Positions 32,991 through 41,770 of a DNA stretch of 64,000 nt are shown here, one piece after another. The translations under genes were made by a program, and so were the position numbers. Every line of letters begins with the position of its first letter. Positions within the stretch are counted from its first letter, which is position 1. Origin of the DNA: Polaribacter sp. BM10 (GTDB lineage: Bacteria; Bacteroidota; Bacteroidia; Flavobacteriales; Flavobacteriaceae); contig NZ_CP019704.1 in assembly GCF_002005425.1 (NCBI RefSeq), forward strand, positions 2,376,001 through 2,440,000, given 5' to 3'. The notes under the pieces were generated by a model. That model ran no database searches, was not told the DNA's origin, and saw nothing but the letters and a program-made list of their open reading frames with translations.

Positions 32991-33057
32991 TCAATAAAAC
33001 CAATTGGTTTATTAGGTTTCATAATACAACTTCTTCGTTTTTCTTCTAGTTATATTG

Positions 33058-33065
33058 TATATTTG
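33058..33065 (+). promoter_or_regulatory. -7 element of the suf operon
   Basis: TATATTTG, 31 bases before the sufA start. No TTG lies at the -33 distance, which may reflect activator control. Confidence 0.55.
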
Positions 33066-33096
33066 CAGACAGTTTAGATTTAATCTATTTAAAATT

Positions 33097-33426
33097 ATGA
33101 TAAAAGTTTCAGACTCAGCAAAAAAGAAAGTCGTAGAACTAATGACAGACGACGGCTTTAATGCAGCAACAGACTATATAAGAGTTGGTGTAAAAAGTGG
33201 TGGTTGTTCGGGTTTATCTTACGATTTAACTTTTGATAATAAAAAAGAAGAAAACGATAAAGTTTTTGAAGAGAATGACGTTAAAATTATTGTCGACAAA
33301 AAAAGCTTTTTATATTTAGTAGGAACTACTCTAGAATATTCTGGTGGTTTAAACGGAAAAGGGTTTGTTTTTAACAATCCTAACGCAAATAGAACTTGCG
33401 GTTGTGGAGAAAGTTTTTCACTTTAA
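33097..33426 (+). CDS. sufA: Iron-sulfur assembly scaffold/carrier, SufA/IscA (HesB) family
   Basis: 109 residues from the ATG at 33097; an earlier in-frame TTG at 33055 overlaps the promoter region. The three cluster-binding cysteines are Cys37 (GGCSGL) and Cys101/Cys103 (CGCGESF). It accepts nascent Fe-S clusters from SufBCD and passes them to apo-proteins in the cytosol. It opens the suf operon, 13 bases before sufB. Confidence 0.93.
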   Translation: MIKVSDSAKKKVVELMTDDGFNAATDYIRVGVKSGGCSGLSYDLTFDNKKEENDKVFEENDVKIIVDKKSFLYLVGTTLEYSGGLNGKGFVFNNPNANRTCGCGESFSL

Positions 33427-33439
33427 AATTTAGAAAAAG

Positions 33440-34888
33440 ATGTCAAAGTATACCGAAGAAGATTTAGAACAAGAATTAAAAACCCAAGAATATAAGTATG
33501 GGTTTTATACAAATATAGAAAGCGATACATTTCCGGTTGGTTTAAATGAAGATGTTGTTCGTGCAATCTCAAAAAAGAAAAATGAGCCAGAATGGATGAC
33601 CGAATGGCGATTAGAAGCTTTTAGAGTTTGGGAACAAATGGAAGAACCAGAATGGGCTAATGTAAATTACGAAAAACCAAATTTTCAAGACATTGCATAC
33701 TATTCTGCACCAAAAAAGAAACCAAAATTAAACTCTTTAGACGAGGTTGACCCAGAGTTGTTAGACACTTTTAAGCGTTTAGGAATCTCTTTAGATGAAC
33801 AAAAGAAACTAGCTAACGTTGCAGTAGATATTGTAATGGATTCTGTTTCTGTAGCTACAACTTTTAAAGAAACTCTTGCAGAAAAAGGAATTATTTTTAT
33901 GCCAATTTCTGAAGCAATACAAGAGCATCCAGAATTAGTTAAAAAATATTTAGGTACTGTTGTACCAACTAAAGATAATTTTTACGCAGCATTAAATTCG
34001 GCTGTTTTTTCTGATGGATCTTTCTGCTACATTCCTAAAGGTGTAAAATGCCCTATGGAATTGTCTACGTATTTTAGAATTAACGAAGGCGGAACAGGAC
34101 AATTTGAAAGAACCTTAGTTGTTGCAGATGCTGGTAGTTATGTTTCTTATTTAGAAGGATGTACAGCGCCAAGTAGAGATGAAAACCAATTGCATGCAGC
34201 TGTTGTAGAATTAATTGCAATGGATGATGCAGAAATTAAATACTCTACAGTGCAAAACTGGTATCCTGGTAATAAAGAAGGTAAAGGTGGTGTTTACAAT
34301 TTTGTAACCAAAAGAGGTTTGTGTGAAACAAATGCAAAAATCTCTTGGACACAAGTAGAAACTGGTTCTGCAGTTACTTGGAAATATCCTTCTTGTGTAT
34401 TAAAAGGAAACAATTCTGTAGGCGAATTTTATTCGATTGCAGTAACAAACAACCATCAACAAGCAGATACTGGTACAAAAATGATTCACTTAGGTAAAAA
34501 CACTAAGTCTACAATTATTTCTAAAGGTATATCTGCAGGAAAATCTCAAAACTCTTATAGAGGTTTAGTACAGATAAATTCAAGAGCAGAAAACGCTCGT
34601 AATTTCTCTCAGTGCGATTCTTTATTAATGGGTAACGAATGTGGTGCACACACTTTTCCTTATATAGAAACTAAAAACAAATCTGCACAAATAGAACACG
34701 AGGCTACAACTAGTAAAATTGGTGAAGACCAATTATTTTACTGTAACCAACGTGGTATCGATACAGAAAAAGCAATTGCTTTAATTGTAAACGGATTTAG
34801 TAAAGAGGTTTTAAACAAATTACCAATGGAATTTGCTGTTGAAGCTCAAAAATTACTAGAAATTTCTTTAGAAGGAAGTGTTGGTTAA
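33440..34888 (+). CDS. sufB: Fe-S cluster assembly protein SufB
   Basis: 482 residues, normal for SufB. The right-handed beta-helix core and the C-terminal ...[22 protein letters not shown]...[22 protein letters not shown] segment are typical; this end pairs with SufD to form the site where the cluster is built. A cysteine of the C-terminal helix region (QCDSLLMG) is retained. It works as the SufB-SufC2-SufD complex. sufC follows after an 81-base spacer with degenerate repeats. Confidence 0.96.
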   Translation: MSKYTEEDLEQELKTQEYKYGFYTNIESDTFPVGLNEDVVRAISKKKNEPEWMTEWRLEAFRVWEQMEEPEWANVNYEKPNFQDIAYYSAPKKKPKLNSLDEVDPELLDTFKRLGISLDEQKKLANVAVDIVMDSVSVATTFKETLAEKGIIFMPISEAIQEHPELVKKYLGTVVPTKDNFYAALNSAVFSDGSFCYIPKGVKCPMELSTYFRINEGGTGQFERTLVVADAGSYVSYLEGCTAPSRDENQLHAAVVELIAMDDAEIKYSTVQNWYPGNKEGKGGVYNFVTKRGLCETNAKISWTQVETGSAVTWKYPSCVLKGNNSVGEFYSIAVTNNHQQADTGTKMIHLGKNTKSTIISKGISAGKSQNSYRGLVQINSRAENARNFSQCDSLLMGNECGAHTFPYIETKNKSAQIEHEATTSKIGEDQLFYCNQRGIDTEKAIALIVNGFSKEVLNKLPMEFAVEAQKLLEISLEGSVG

Positions 34889-34930
34889 TCAATAACAACC
34901 AATCACAAAATATATAATTATAAAAATAAT

Positions 34931-34962
34931 GCCGATAGCATAAAGCTAAAAGCCAATAGCAT
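34931..34962 (+). repeat. Degenerate AGC-TA type intergenic repeat (half element)
   Basis: GCCGATAGCATAAAGC and AAGCCAATAGCATAAA repeats in the sufB-sufC spacer; resembles the right half of the hairpin repeat at 56949-57030. Confidence 0.45.
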
Positions 34963-34969
34963 AAATAAG

Positions 34970-35719
34970 ATGTTAAAAATAGAAAATTTACAAGCAAGTA
35001 TAGACGATAAATCAATTTTAAAAGGATTGAATTTAGAAGTAAAAGCAGGAGAAGTTCACGCAATTATGGGACCAAACGGTGCAGGAAAAAGTACTTTGGC
35101 TAATATTATTGCAGGTAAAGAAGACTATGAAGTTACTAATGGTTCTATCGAATTAGATGGTGAAGATATTAGTGAACTTGCGCCAGAAGAAAGAGCACAT
35201 AATGGTGTGTTTTTATCTTTTCAATATCCAGTAGAAATTCCTGGTGTTTCTGTTACAAACTTTATAAAAACAGCTATTAACGAAACAAGAAAAGCAAAAG
35301 GTTTAGAAGACATGCCTGCAAAAGACATGTTAAAAATGATTCGTGAGAAATCTGAATTATTAGAAATAGATCGTAAATTTTTATCTCGTTCTTTAAACGA
35401 AGGTTTTTCTGGAGGAGAAAAGAAACGTAACGAAATCTTTCAAATGGCAATGTTAGAGCCAAAATTAGCCATCTTAGATGAAACAGATTCTGGTTTAGAT
35501 ATTGATGCTTTGCGTATTGTTGCTAACGGTGTAAATAAATTAAAATCTAAAGATAACGCGGTAATTGTTATTACACACTACCAACGTTTATTAGATTATA
35601 TCGTACCAGATTTTGTACACGTTTTACACGACGGTAAAATTGTAAAAAGTGGCGATGCTTCTTTAGCGTTAGAGTTAGAAGCAAAAGGTTACGATTGGAT
35701 TAAACAAGAATTGGTGTAA
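34970..35719 (+). CDS. sufC: Fe-S cluster assembly ATPase SufC
   Basis: 249 residues. ABC-type ATPase with Walker [10 protein letters not shown] (34-42), signature SGGE (147-150) and Walker B LAILDE (166-171). No membrane domain: it powers the SufBCD scaffold. ATP binding makes the SufC dimer close and rearranges SufB-SufD. Between sufB and sufD. Confidence 0.97.
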   Translation: MLKIENLQASIDDKSILKGLNLEVKAGEVHAIMGPNGAGKSTLANIIAGKEDYEVTNGSIELDGEDISELAPEERAHNGVFLSFQYPVEIPGVSVTNFIKTAINETRKAKGLEDMPAKDMLKMIREKSELLEIDRKFLSRSLNEGFSGGEKKRNEIFQMAMLEPKLAILDETDSGLDIDALRIVANGVNKLKSKDNAVIVITHYQRLLDYIVPDFVHVLHDGKIVKSGDASLALELEAKGYDWIKQELV

Positions 35720-35726
35720 ATAAGTT

Positions 35727-35785
35727 TACAGTAGCAGTATTCAGTTTAAAAACTGCATACTGAAACTAAAAACTGAAAACTGAAA
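35727..35785 (+). repeat. Degenerate CAGT/ACTG hairpin repeat between sufC and sufD
   Basis: Three CAGT words on the left and four ACTG words on the right of the spacer. Central hairpin: arms 35735-35747/35750-35762, 12 of 13 paired, 2-base loop. A worn relative lies at 48637-48705. Confidence 0.6.
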
Positions 35786-35787
35786 AA

Positions 35788-37101
35788 ATGGAATTAAAAG
35801 ATAAATTATTATCATCGTATGTAGCTTTTGAAAATAAAGTTGATACAGATTCAGATATTCACGATATTAGGTCGAAAGCGCTTCAAACATTCGAAGAGTT
35901 AGGTTTTCCTACAAAAAAACTAGAAGCTTGGAAATATACTTCTTTAAACTCTGTTTTAAAGCAAGATTACAGCTTGTTTCCTAATAAAGATAATGCAATT
36001 CAATTATCTGATGTTAAGAAGTATTTTATACACGATATAGATGCTTACAAACTTGTTTTTATAGACGGTAAATACAGTTCTTTTTTATCTGAAACTACAC
36101 ACGATACTTTTGATGTTTGTTTAATGTCTGCGGCTTTAAATAAACCAAAATACAAAACTGTAATAGATAATTATTTTAACAAAATTGCAAAAGAAGACAA
36201 TTTAACTTCTTTAAATACTGCTTTTGCTAACGAAGGTGCTTACATCTATATTCCTAAAAATGTAGAAGTAGAAAAACCTATTCAAATTATAAATTTTACA
36301 ACAGGTACAGAAGCTGCTACCATGCTACAACCAAGAAATTTAATTGTAGCAGAGCAAAATGCACATGTTCAAATTATAGAGCGTCATCAAAGTTTAACTT
36401 CTAACCCAGTTTTAACAAATTCGGTTACAGAAGTTTACGCAGCAAAAGATGCAACTGTAGATATTTATAAAATTCAGAATGATGATTTAAACGCATCTTT
36501 AGTAGACAATTCTTATATAGAACAAAAATCTAATTCTGTTGTTTCTGTGCATACATTTTCTTTTGGTGGAAACATTACTAGAAATAACTTAAACTTTTTT
36601 CAGAGAGGAGAACATATAGATTCTATCTTAAAAGGAATTACTATTTTAGAAGGTAAACAACACGTAGATCATCATACATTGGTACATCATATAGAACCTA
36701 ATTGCGAGTCTCATCAAGATTACAAAGGTATTTATGATGAAAGATCTACAGGAGTTTTCAACGGAAAAGTAATTGTTAATAAAGAAGCTCAAAAAACTAA
36801 TGCTTATCAACAAAATAATAATGTTTTAGTAAGTGATAAAGCTACAATTAACGCTAAACCTCAGCTAGAAATTTTTGCAGATGATGTTAAGTGTTCTCAT
36901 GGTTGTACAATTGGTCAATTAGATGACGAAGCTTTGTTTTACATGCAACAACGTGGTATTCCTAAAAAAGAAGGAAAAGCATTATTAATGTTTGCATTTG
37001 CAAATACGGTTTTAGAAAGTGTTAAAATACCAGAAGTTAAACAACGTATTGCAAAATTAATTGCAAATAAATTAAACGTAAAAATAGGTTTCGATTTATA
37101 G
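35788..37101 (+). CDS. sufD: Fe-S cluster assembly protein SufD
   Basis: 437 residues. Helical N-domain, beta-helix core and a C-terminal region with VKCSHGCTIGQLDDEALFYMQQRGI, which carries the conserved SufD/SufB C-terminal signature and the His used at the SufB-SufD interface. Partner of SufB and SufC. It is the last contiguous gene of the sufABCD run; sufS comes at 39001 after two unrelated genes. Confidence 0.95.
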   Translation: MELKDKLLSSYVAFENKVDTDSDIHDIRSKALQTFEELGFPTKKLEAWKYTSLNSVLKQDYSLFPNKDNAIQLSDVKKYFIHDIDAYKLVFIDGKYSSFLSETTHDTFDVCLMSAALNKPKYKTVIDNYFNKIAKEDNLTSLNTAFANEGAYIYIPKNVEVEKPIQIINFTTGTEAATMLQPRNLIVAEQNAHVQIIERHQSLTSNPVLTNSVTEVYAAKDATVDIYKIQNDDLNASLVDNSYIEQKSNSVVSVHTFSFGGNITRNNLNFFQRGEHIDSILKGITILEGKQHVDHHTLVHHIEPNCESHQDYKGIYDERSTGVFNGKVIVNKEAQKTNAYQQNNNVLVSDKATINAKPQLEIFADDVKCSHGCTIGQLDDEALFYMQQRGIPKKEGKALLMFAFANTVLESVKIPEVKQRIAKLIANKLNVKIGFDL

Positions 37102-37192
37102 TATATAAGTCAAACACTGTATCGTTTGCATTCATAATAACTTAAGTTAGTTTGTAATTTTGTAACAGACTAATCACTAAAAATTATTTATT

Positions 37193-37396
37193 ATGAATAA
37201 AAGTATTAAAACAGTATTGTTAATTGTTGGACTTATTTTAACTATTTACGGAATCTACACAATGATTCAGCCAGAAACACAAGTTTCTATTGGAGATTTA
37301 GATTTGGTAGAAGCACAAGACAACACAAGTTCTTATATTACTATTGCTATTGGTGTTGTTGCCTTGGCGGTAGGATTAATTTCAGGAAAAAAGTAA
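37193..37396 (+). CDS. Small two-helix membrane protein (DUF3185-like)
   Basis: 67 residues with two hydrophobic helices (about 7-25 and 48-64) joined by a short acidic loop (QPETQVSIGDLDLVEAQDN). It resembles DUF3185-type small inner-membrane proteins; no function is known. TAATTTTG at 37155-37162 could be its -7 element, so it may be transcribed separately from sufD. A terminator follows at 37419-37444. Confidence 0.75.
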   Translation: MNKSIKTVLLIVGLILTIYGIYTMIQPETQVSIGDLDLVEAQDNTSSYITIAIGVVALAVGLISGKK

Positions 37397-37418
37397 AACA
37401 TTTTTACAAAATAGATAT

Positions 37419-37444
37419 AAAACCACTTAGAAATAAGTGGTTTT
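37419..37444. terminator. Bidirectional terminator, small membrane protein / serine hydrolase
   Basis: Perfect 11-bp stem AAAACCACTTA / TAAGTGGTTTT with GAAA loop. Confidence 0.85.
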
Positions 37445-37445
37445 T

Positions 37446-38765
37446 TTATTTTACTGCAGATATAATTTCGCTTAAAAATTTATTTTCTTGAAATCCAGAT
37501 AACCCAAAACGAACAACTACCAATTCTTCATCTGGTAAAATATAAACTCTTTGCCCTTGATAACCATCTGCATAATACATGTTTTTTGGTACATCTTTAT
37601 AACCACCATTTGAATTTAACCAAAATTGAGCACCATAAATTCCGTTTGATGTTGGCGTTGGTGTGGTAGCATAATCTACCCAATCTTTAGTAAACAATTC
37701 TTCACCGTTCCAATTTCCATTTTTAAGGTATAAAAGCCCGAATTTTGCCCAATCTCTTGCTGTTGCCCAAGCGTATGAAGAAGCTACGTAATTTCCGGCT
37801 AAATCTGTTTCAACAATCATAGAATTCATCCCAATTTTATCTATAAAATCTGAATACCAAAAATCTAAATATTCTTGATGTGTATTAAATTGCTTTCTTA
37901 AAATTTTAGATAATAAATTAGACGTTCCAGAAGAATAATTCCAAGTTGCATTTGGTTTCCCAGCAAAAGGTTTTTCTTCTTGCATTTTTGTCATGTCTCT
38001 TTCTAAAAACAACATTTTTGTTGCATCAGAAATTTCATCATAATTCTCATCCCATTCTAAACCAGAATTCATTTGTAATAAATTATGAATCGTAATGTCT
38101 TTTCTAGCGTCTTTTTGCCAAGAATCTATTGGTGCTTTGTCTTGTATGTTTATTTTATTTTGATTCTGTAAAATACCGTAAACAGTGCTCATAATACTCT
38201 TTGTCATAGACCAACCTAAAATTCTTGAATCTTTTGTAAAACCATCAGCGTATTTTTCTGCTATTATTTGATCTTTATAAACAACAACTACGGCTCTAGA
38301 ATTATCGTTTTTTCCGAAGATATTATTTACAGCATTTGTTACTTTATTATAATTTACATTTTCAAAAACAGTATCTTTTTGCTCTGCATTACCATAAGGA
38401 AATGCTGTTTTATTATCAGGTTTTAAACGAACAGGTTTTAAATAAGTAGCAGTTTCATCCTCTTTATTTAATGTTAAAACGGCACCTAAACCTTCTCTAT
38501 AAATTGCTTTTCTAGTTAACAATCCAAAAGCAGATGAGGTAGCAGATTTTGAAGATGTATCTACTTTATCTGTAGCCAAATTTACAGGAGAAAAATTATT
38601 ATCTGTTGTATCTGTAAACTCTAAAGTTCTTTCACCAAGATATACAGAAGATGCTGTATTTTTTGCTGAGTAGCCTGCCAAAATATTCAACTTCGGATAA
38701 TTATAAATTACCACTATAATTAGTATTACTGATAATAAAAGTAGAGTTCGTTTTAGAAATTTCAT
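37446..38765 (-). CDS. Serine hydrolase, class C beta-lactamase/DD-peptidase-like
   Basis: 439 residues from the ATG at 38765; an earlier ATG at 38798 adds 11 residues in front of the signal anchor (LKRTLLLLSVILIIVVIYNY). The nucleophile motif S-M-T-K (WSMTKSI) and the YSS motif (NYSSGTSNLL) of the family are present. A 120-residue N-terminal region precedes the fold. It is probably an inner-membrane-anchored periplasmic esterase/peptidase; resistance activity cannot be inferred. It separates sufD from sufS on the opposite strand. Confidence 0.82.
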   Translation of the reverse strand: MKFLKRTLLLLSVILIIVVIYNYPKLNILAGYSAKNTASSVYLGERTLEFTDTTDNNFSPVNLATDKVDTSSKSATSSAFGLLTRKAIYREGLGAVLTLNKEDETATYLKPVRLKPDNKTAFPYGNAEQKDTVFENVNYNKVTNAVNNIFGKNDNSRAVVVVYKDQIIAEKYADGFTKDSRILGWSMTKSIMSTVYGILQNQNKINIQDKAPIDSWQKDARKDITIHNLLQMNSGLEWDENYDEISDATKMLFLERDMTKMQEEKPFAGKPNATWNYSSGTSNLLSKILRKQFNTHQEYLDFWYSDFIDKIGMNSMIVETDLAGNYVASSYAWATARDWAKFGLLYLKNGNWNGEELFTKDWVDYATTPTPTSNGIYGAQFWLNSNGGYKDVPKNMYYADGYQGQRVYILPDEELVVVRFGLSGFQENKFLSEIISAVK

Positions 38766-38767
38766 AA

Positions 38768-38929
38768 AAAAGTAAGTTTGATTATGTAAAAATAACAAAT
38801 AACAATGCTTTGGCTCTTTTAAAAGAAATAAATAATGCTACATTATCAAATAATGCAAAAGCAAATGTAATTTCCAATATTCTAAACGGAGTTGGTTTTT
38901 TAGTAAAATTGGTTTCTAAAGTTGTATAA
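38768..38929 (+). pseudogene. Possible gene remnant: open frame without usable start
   Basis: Between an in-frame stop and TAA at 38927 the frame reads like a soluble protein tail (FDYVKITNN..., LLKEINNATLS, NVISNILNGVGFLVKLVS). The only start codon is TTG at 38810, giving 39 residues. Composition and amphipathic spacing look coding rather than random. I do not recognise the family. Confidence 0.35.
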
Positions 38930-38975
38930 TAAGAAAATCTTATTCGCTTTTTTACAAGTTTAAAAAATCATGCTT

Positions 38976-38983
38976 TATCTTTG
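38976..38983 (+). promoter_or_regulatory. -7 element of sufS
   Basis: TATCTTTG, 17 bases before the ATG at 39001. sufS is therefore transcribed separately from sufABCD. Confidence 0.6.
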
Positions 38984-39000
38984 TAGTAAATATATTTTCT

Positions 39001-40215
39001 ATGATAAATGTTGATAAAATTCGAGAAGACTTTCCAATTCTTAAAAGAACTGTACACGGAAAACCTTTAGTATATTTTGATAATGCAGCTACTTCACAAA
39101 CACCACAAGTTGTAATAGATACTATTGTAGATTACTATAGTAACTACAATGCTAATATTCATAGAGGTGTACATACTTTAAGTCAAGAAGCTACCGACAA
39201 ATATGAAGAAGCTAGAATTAAAATTCAGCAACATTTTAATGCAAAAAACACATACGAGATTATATTAACTTCTGGTACAACACACAGTATTAATATGATT
39301 GCCTCTGGATTTTCTGCATTGTTAGAAAAAGATGATGAAATTATCGTTTCTGCTTTAGAACATCATTCTAATATTGTGCCATGGCAAATGTTATGCGAAA
39401 AAACAGGTGCTACCTTAAAGGTAATCCCGATGTTAGAAGACGGTTCTTTAAACATGGAAACATACAATTCTTTAGTAAACCAAAAAACAAAATTGGTTTT
39501 TTGTAACCATGTTTCTAATGCTTTAGGAACTGTAAATCCTATTGAAGAAATTATTGCCAAAGCGCATCAATTTAATGCAGCTGTTTTAATTGATGGTGCA
39601 CAAGCAACACCGCATATAAAACCAGATGTACAAGCTTTAGATGTTGATTTTTATGTAGCATCTGCTCATAAACTTTGTGGTCCAACAGGTGTTGGTATGT
39701 TGTATGGTAAAGAAGAATGGTTAGAAAAATTACCTCCGTATCAAGGTGGTGGAGAAATGATTGCTACAGTTTCTTTTGAAAAAACTACTTATGCTGGTTT
39801 ACCTCATAAATTTGAGGCAGGTACACCAAACATTTGTGGTGGTATTGCTTTTGGAACTGCAATAGATTACATGAACTCTGTAGGTTTTAAAAATATAGCA
39901 AATTACGAAGATGAGCTGTTAAATTATGGAACAGAAGAACTGTTAAAGATAGAAGGTTTAAAAATTTACGGAAAGACTTCGAATAAAACGGCTGTAATCT
40001 CTTTTAACGTAAAAGAAATTCATCCTTATGATATTGGTGCAATTTTAGATAAACTTGGCATAGCGGTAAGAACAGGCCATCATTGTGCACAACCTATTAT
40101 GGATTTTTATAAAATTCCGGGCACAGTTAGAGCTTCTTTTTCTTTTTACAATACAAAAGAAGAAATAGATGTTTTTGTTAACGGAGTAAAAAGAGCGGTT
40201 AGAATGCTTTCTTAA
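39001..40215 (+). CDS. sufS: Cysteine desulfurase SufS
   Basis: 404 residues. PLP-binding Lys224 in SAHKLCGPTG, substrate-site RTGHHCAQP with catalytic Cys362, and the group II (SufS/CsdA) spacing around it. It takes sulfur from cysteine and gives it to the SufBCD scaffold, normally through SufE or SufU; neither lies downstream here, where the gene ends at a terminator (40238-40271). The genes at 37193 and 37446 split it from sufABCD. Confidence 0.95.
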   Translation: MINVDKIREDFPILKRTVHGKPLVYFDNAATSQTPQVVIDTIVDYYSNYNANIHRGVHTLSQEATDKYEEARIKIQQHFNAKNTYEIILTSGTTHSINMIASGFSALLEKDDEIIVSALEHHSNIVPWQMLCEKTGATLKVIPMLEDGSLNMETYNSLVNQKTKLVFCNHVSNALGTVNPIEEIIAKAHQFNAAVLIDGAQATPHIKPDVQALDVDFYVASAHKLCGPTGVGMLYGKEEWLEKLPPYQGGGEMIATVSFEKTTYAGLPHKFEAGTPNICGGIAFGTAIDYMNSVGFKNIANYEDELLNYGTEELLKIEGLKIYGKTSNKTAVISFNVKEIHPYDIGAILDKLGIAVRTGHHCAQPIMDFYKIPGTVRASFSFYNTKEEIDVFVNGVKRAVRMLS

Positions 40216-40237
40216 AAAAAGATATTTATTAAAAATT

Positions 40238-40271
40238 AAAAAGGCTGAGAATTTACATTCTCAGCCTTTTT
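40238..40271 (+). terminator. Terminator after sufS
   Basis: Perfect 15-bp stem AAAAAGGCTGAGAAT / ATTCTCAGCCTTTTT, loop TTAC. The same stem recurs at 41717-41750. Confidence 0.88.
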
Positions 40272-40431
40272 AATTTAAAAATTTTGTTATCCAATTAATA
40301 AACCTATATTAGCAATGTTAATAAATTAACTTATTTAATAAAAATTTGATAATTTTTTTTAAATTAAAATACAAATAACATAATTTATTAACATAGTTTA
40401 ACAATTATTAAAACCTCCAAAAACTAGAGAA

Positions 40432-41505
40432 ATGATTAAAAAAGGATTATTAGGATTATTAATTGCAGCAGGTACTTTTATGGGATGCCAAGAAAATGAC
40501 CCAGAAGTAGCTTTAGATCAACAATCAAAAGTAGACATGAGTGACTTTTATGTTCATACAGACGAATATGAAGCAAAAGGTACTTCAAAAAAACAAAAAC
40601 AATGCTACTCTATGCAAGTATTAAACAGGCAATTAAATGAAATACCTGGTCTATACAAAAAAATGTATGATGTAGAATACGCAACAAGAAAGTTTATAAA
40701 CGCAAAAGGTAAACCTGTAAAAGGAGGCGGATCAAATGGTGGCGATGGAAATTCTTCAGATGTAGATGTTACACCTATCAATGATAATTTGGGCATTATA
40801 AACATTCCTGTGTATGTTCATATTGTTTATAGTAACTCAAATCAAAATATAAGTAATGCTCAAGTTACTTCTCAAATTAATGTTTTAAATCAAGATTTTA
40901 GAAAAGCAAATTCTGATTTAAATTTACCTTCTGGATCTACATTTGAAAATGATGCAACAGATGCTGGAATAGAATTTACTTTAGCAGGAACATTTAGATA
41001 TGCTAACTCTAACACTGCTTGGGGTACAAATAACGCTGTAAAAAGCGCTTACCCTCCTATTACACCAAACACACATTTAAACATTTGGGTAGCAGAAATT
41101 GGTGGTGGAATTTTAGGATACGCTCAATTTCCTGGAGGAAACTCTGCTACAGATGGTGTTGTAATTTCACCTCAATACTTCGGTACAACAGGATATGTTT
41201 CTGCTCCTTTTAATAAAGGTAGAACAGGAACACATGAAGTTGGTCATTACTTAAACTTACGTCATATTTGGGGAGACGGTAGATGTCGTCAAGATGATTT
41301 TGTTGTAGATACACCTAGTTCTGATGGACCAAATTATGGGTGTCCAACCTTTCCTACTGTAAACTGTAAAACAACAGATATGACAATGAACTACATGGAT
41401 TATACTGATGATGCTTGTATGTACATGTTTACAGACGGTCAAAGAAATAGAATGAGAGCATTATTTAATAATGGTGGTGCTAGAGCTTCTTTAATCGGTA
41501 ACTAA
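40432..41505 (+). CDS. Zinc metalloprotease, M43 (pappalysin) family lipoprotein
   Basis: 357 residues. Lipobox FMGC (Cys19), an N-terminal ~130-residue region with a Gly-rich linker (KGGGSNGGDGN), and then a metzincin domain. The zinc motif HEVGHYLNLRH (268-278) is complete, and a Met-turn MNYMDY follows near residue 323. A pair of Cys (CRQDD..., CPTF, NCKTTD, DDACMY) may form the disulfides usual for M43B. It is an extracellular or surface protease. No T9SS sorting domain is present, so the lipid anchor holds it. A single gene between two terminators with the same stem. Confidence 0.9.
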   Translation: MIKKGLLGLLIAAGTFMGCQENDPEVALDQQSKVDMSDFYVHTDEYEAKGTSKKQKQCYSMQVLNRQLNEIPGLYKKMYDVEYATRKFINAKGKPVKGGGSNGGDGNSSDVDVTPINDNLGIINIPVYVHIVYSNSNQNISNAQVTSQINVLNQDFRKANSDLNLPSGSTFENDATDAGIEFTLAGTFRYANSNTAWGTNNAVKSAYPPITPNTHLNIWVAEIGGGILGYAQFPGGNSATDGVVISPQYFGTTGYVSAPFNKGRTGTHEVGHYLNLRHIWGDGRCRQDDFVVDTPSSDGPNYGCPTFPTVNCKTTDMTMNYMDYTDDACMYMFTDGQRNRMRALFNNGGARASLIGN

Positions 41506-41523
41506 TACAAACTTTAATATCAT

Positions 41524-41553
41524 AAAAAAGACGGCTTCATAGTCGTCTTTTTT
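41524..41553 (+). terminator. Terminator after the M43 protease gene
   Basis: Stem AAAAAAGACG / CGTCTTTTTT, 10-base loop, followed by further T. Confidence 0.78.
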
Positions 41554-41716
41554 TATTAAATAAACTTGATTAAGCAACCTAAAACAAAAGCCATCATTAT
41601 TCACTGTCATCTTATGTAAAACTATTTAAATAAAGCCTAAAAAGACTATTATAAACTAAATAAAATCACTCTGTAGAAAACTAATGAATAATTGAACCTA
41701 AAACTTTCGGATATTA

Positions 41717-41750
41717 AAAAAGGCTGAGAATTAAAATTCTCAGCCTTTTT
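41717..41750. terminator. Terminator after the SGNH gene, same stem as at 40238
   Basis: Perfect 16-bp stem AAAAAGGCTGAGAATT / AATTCTCAGCCTTTTT, 2-base central spacer. Acts at least in the reverse direction for the gene ending at 41771. Confidence 0.85.
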
Positions 41751-41770
41751 TATAATATCTATTCTGCTAT

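Noticed and set aside
32993..33013. Inverted repeat AATAAAACCAATTGGTTTATT after the second MbnH-like gene
   Set aside because: Bulged, without loop and without a T run; too weak to call a terminator.
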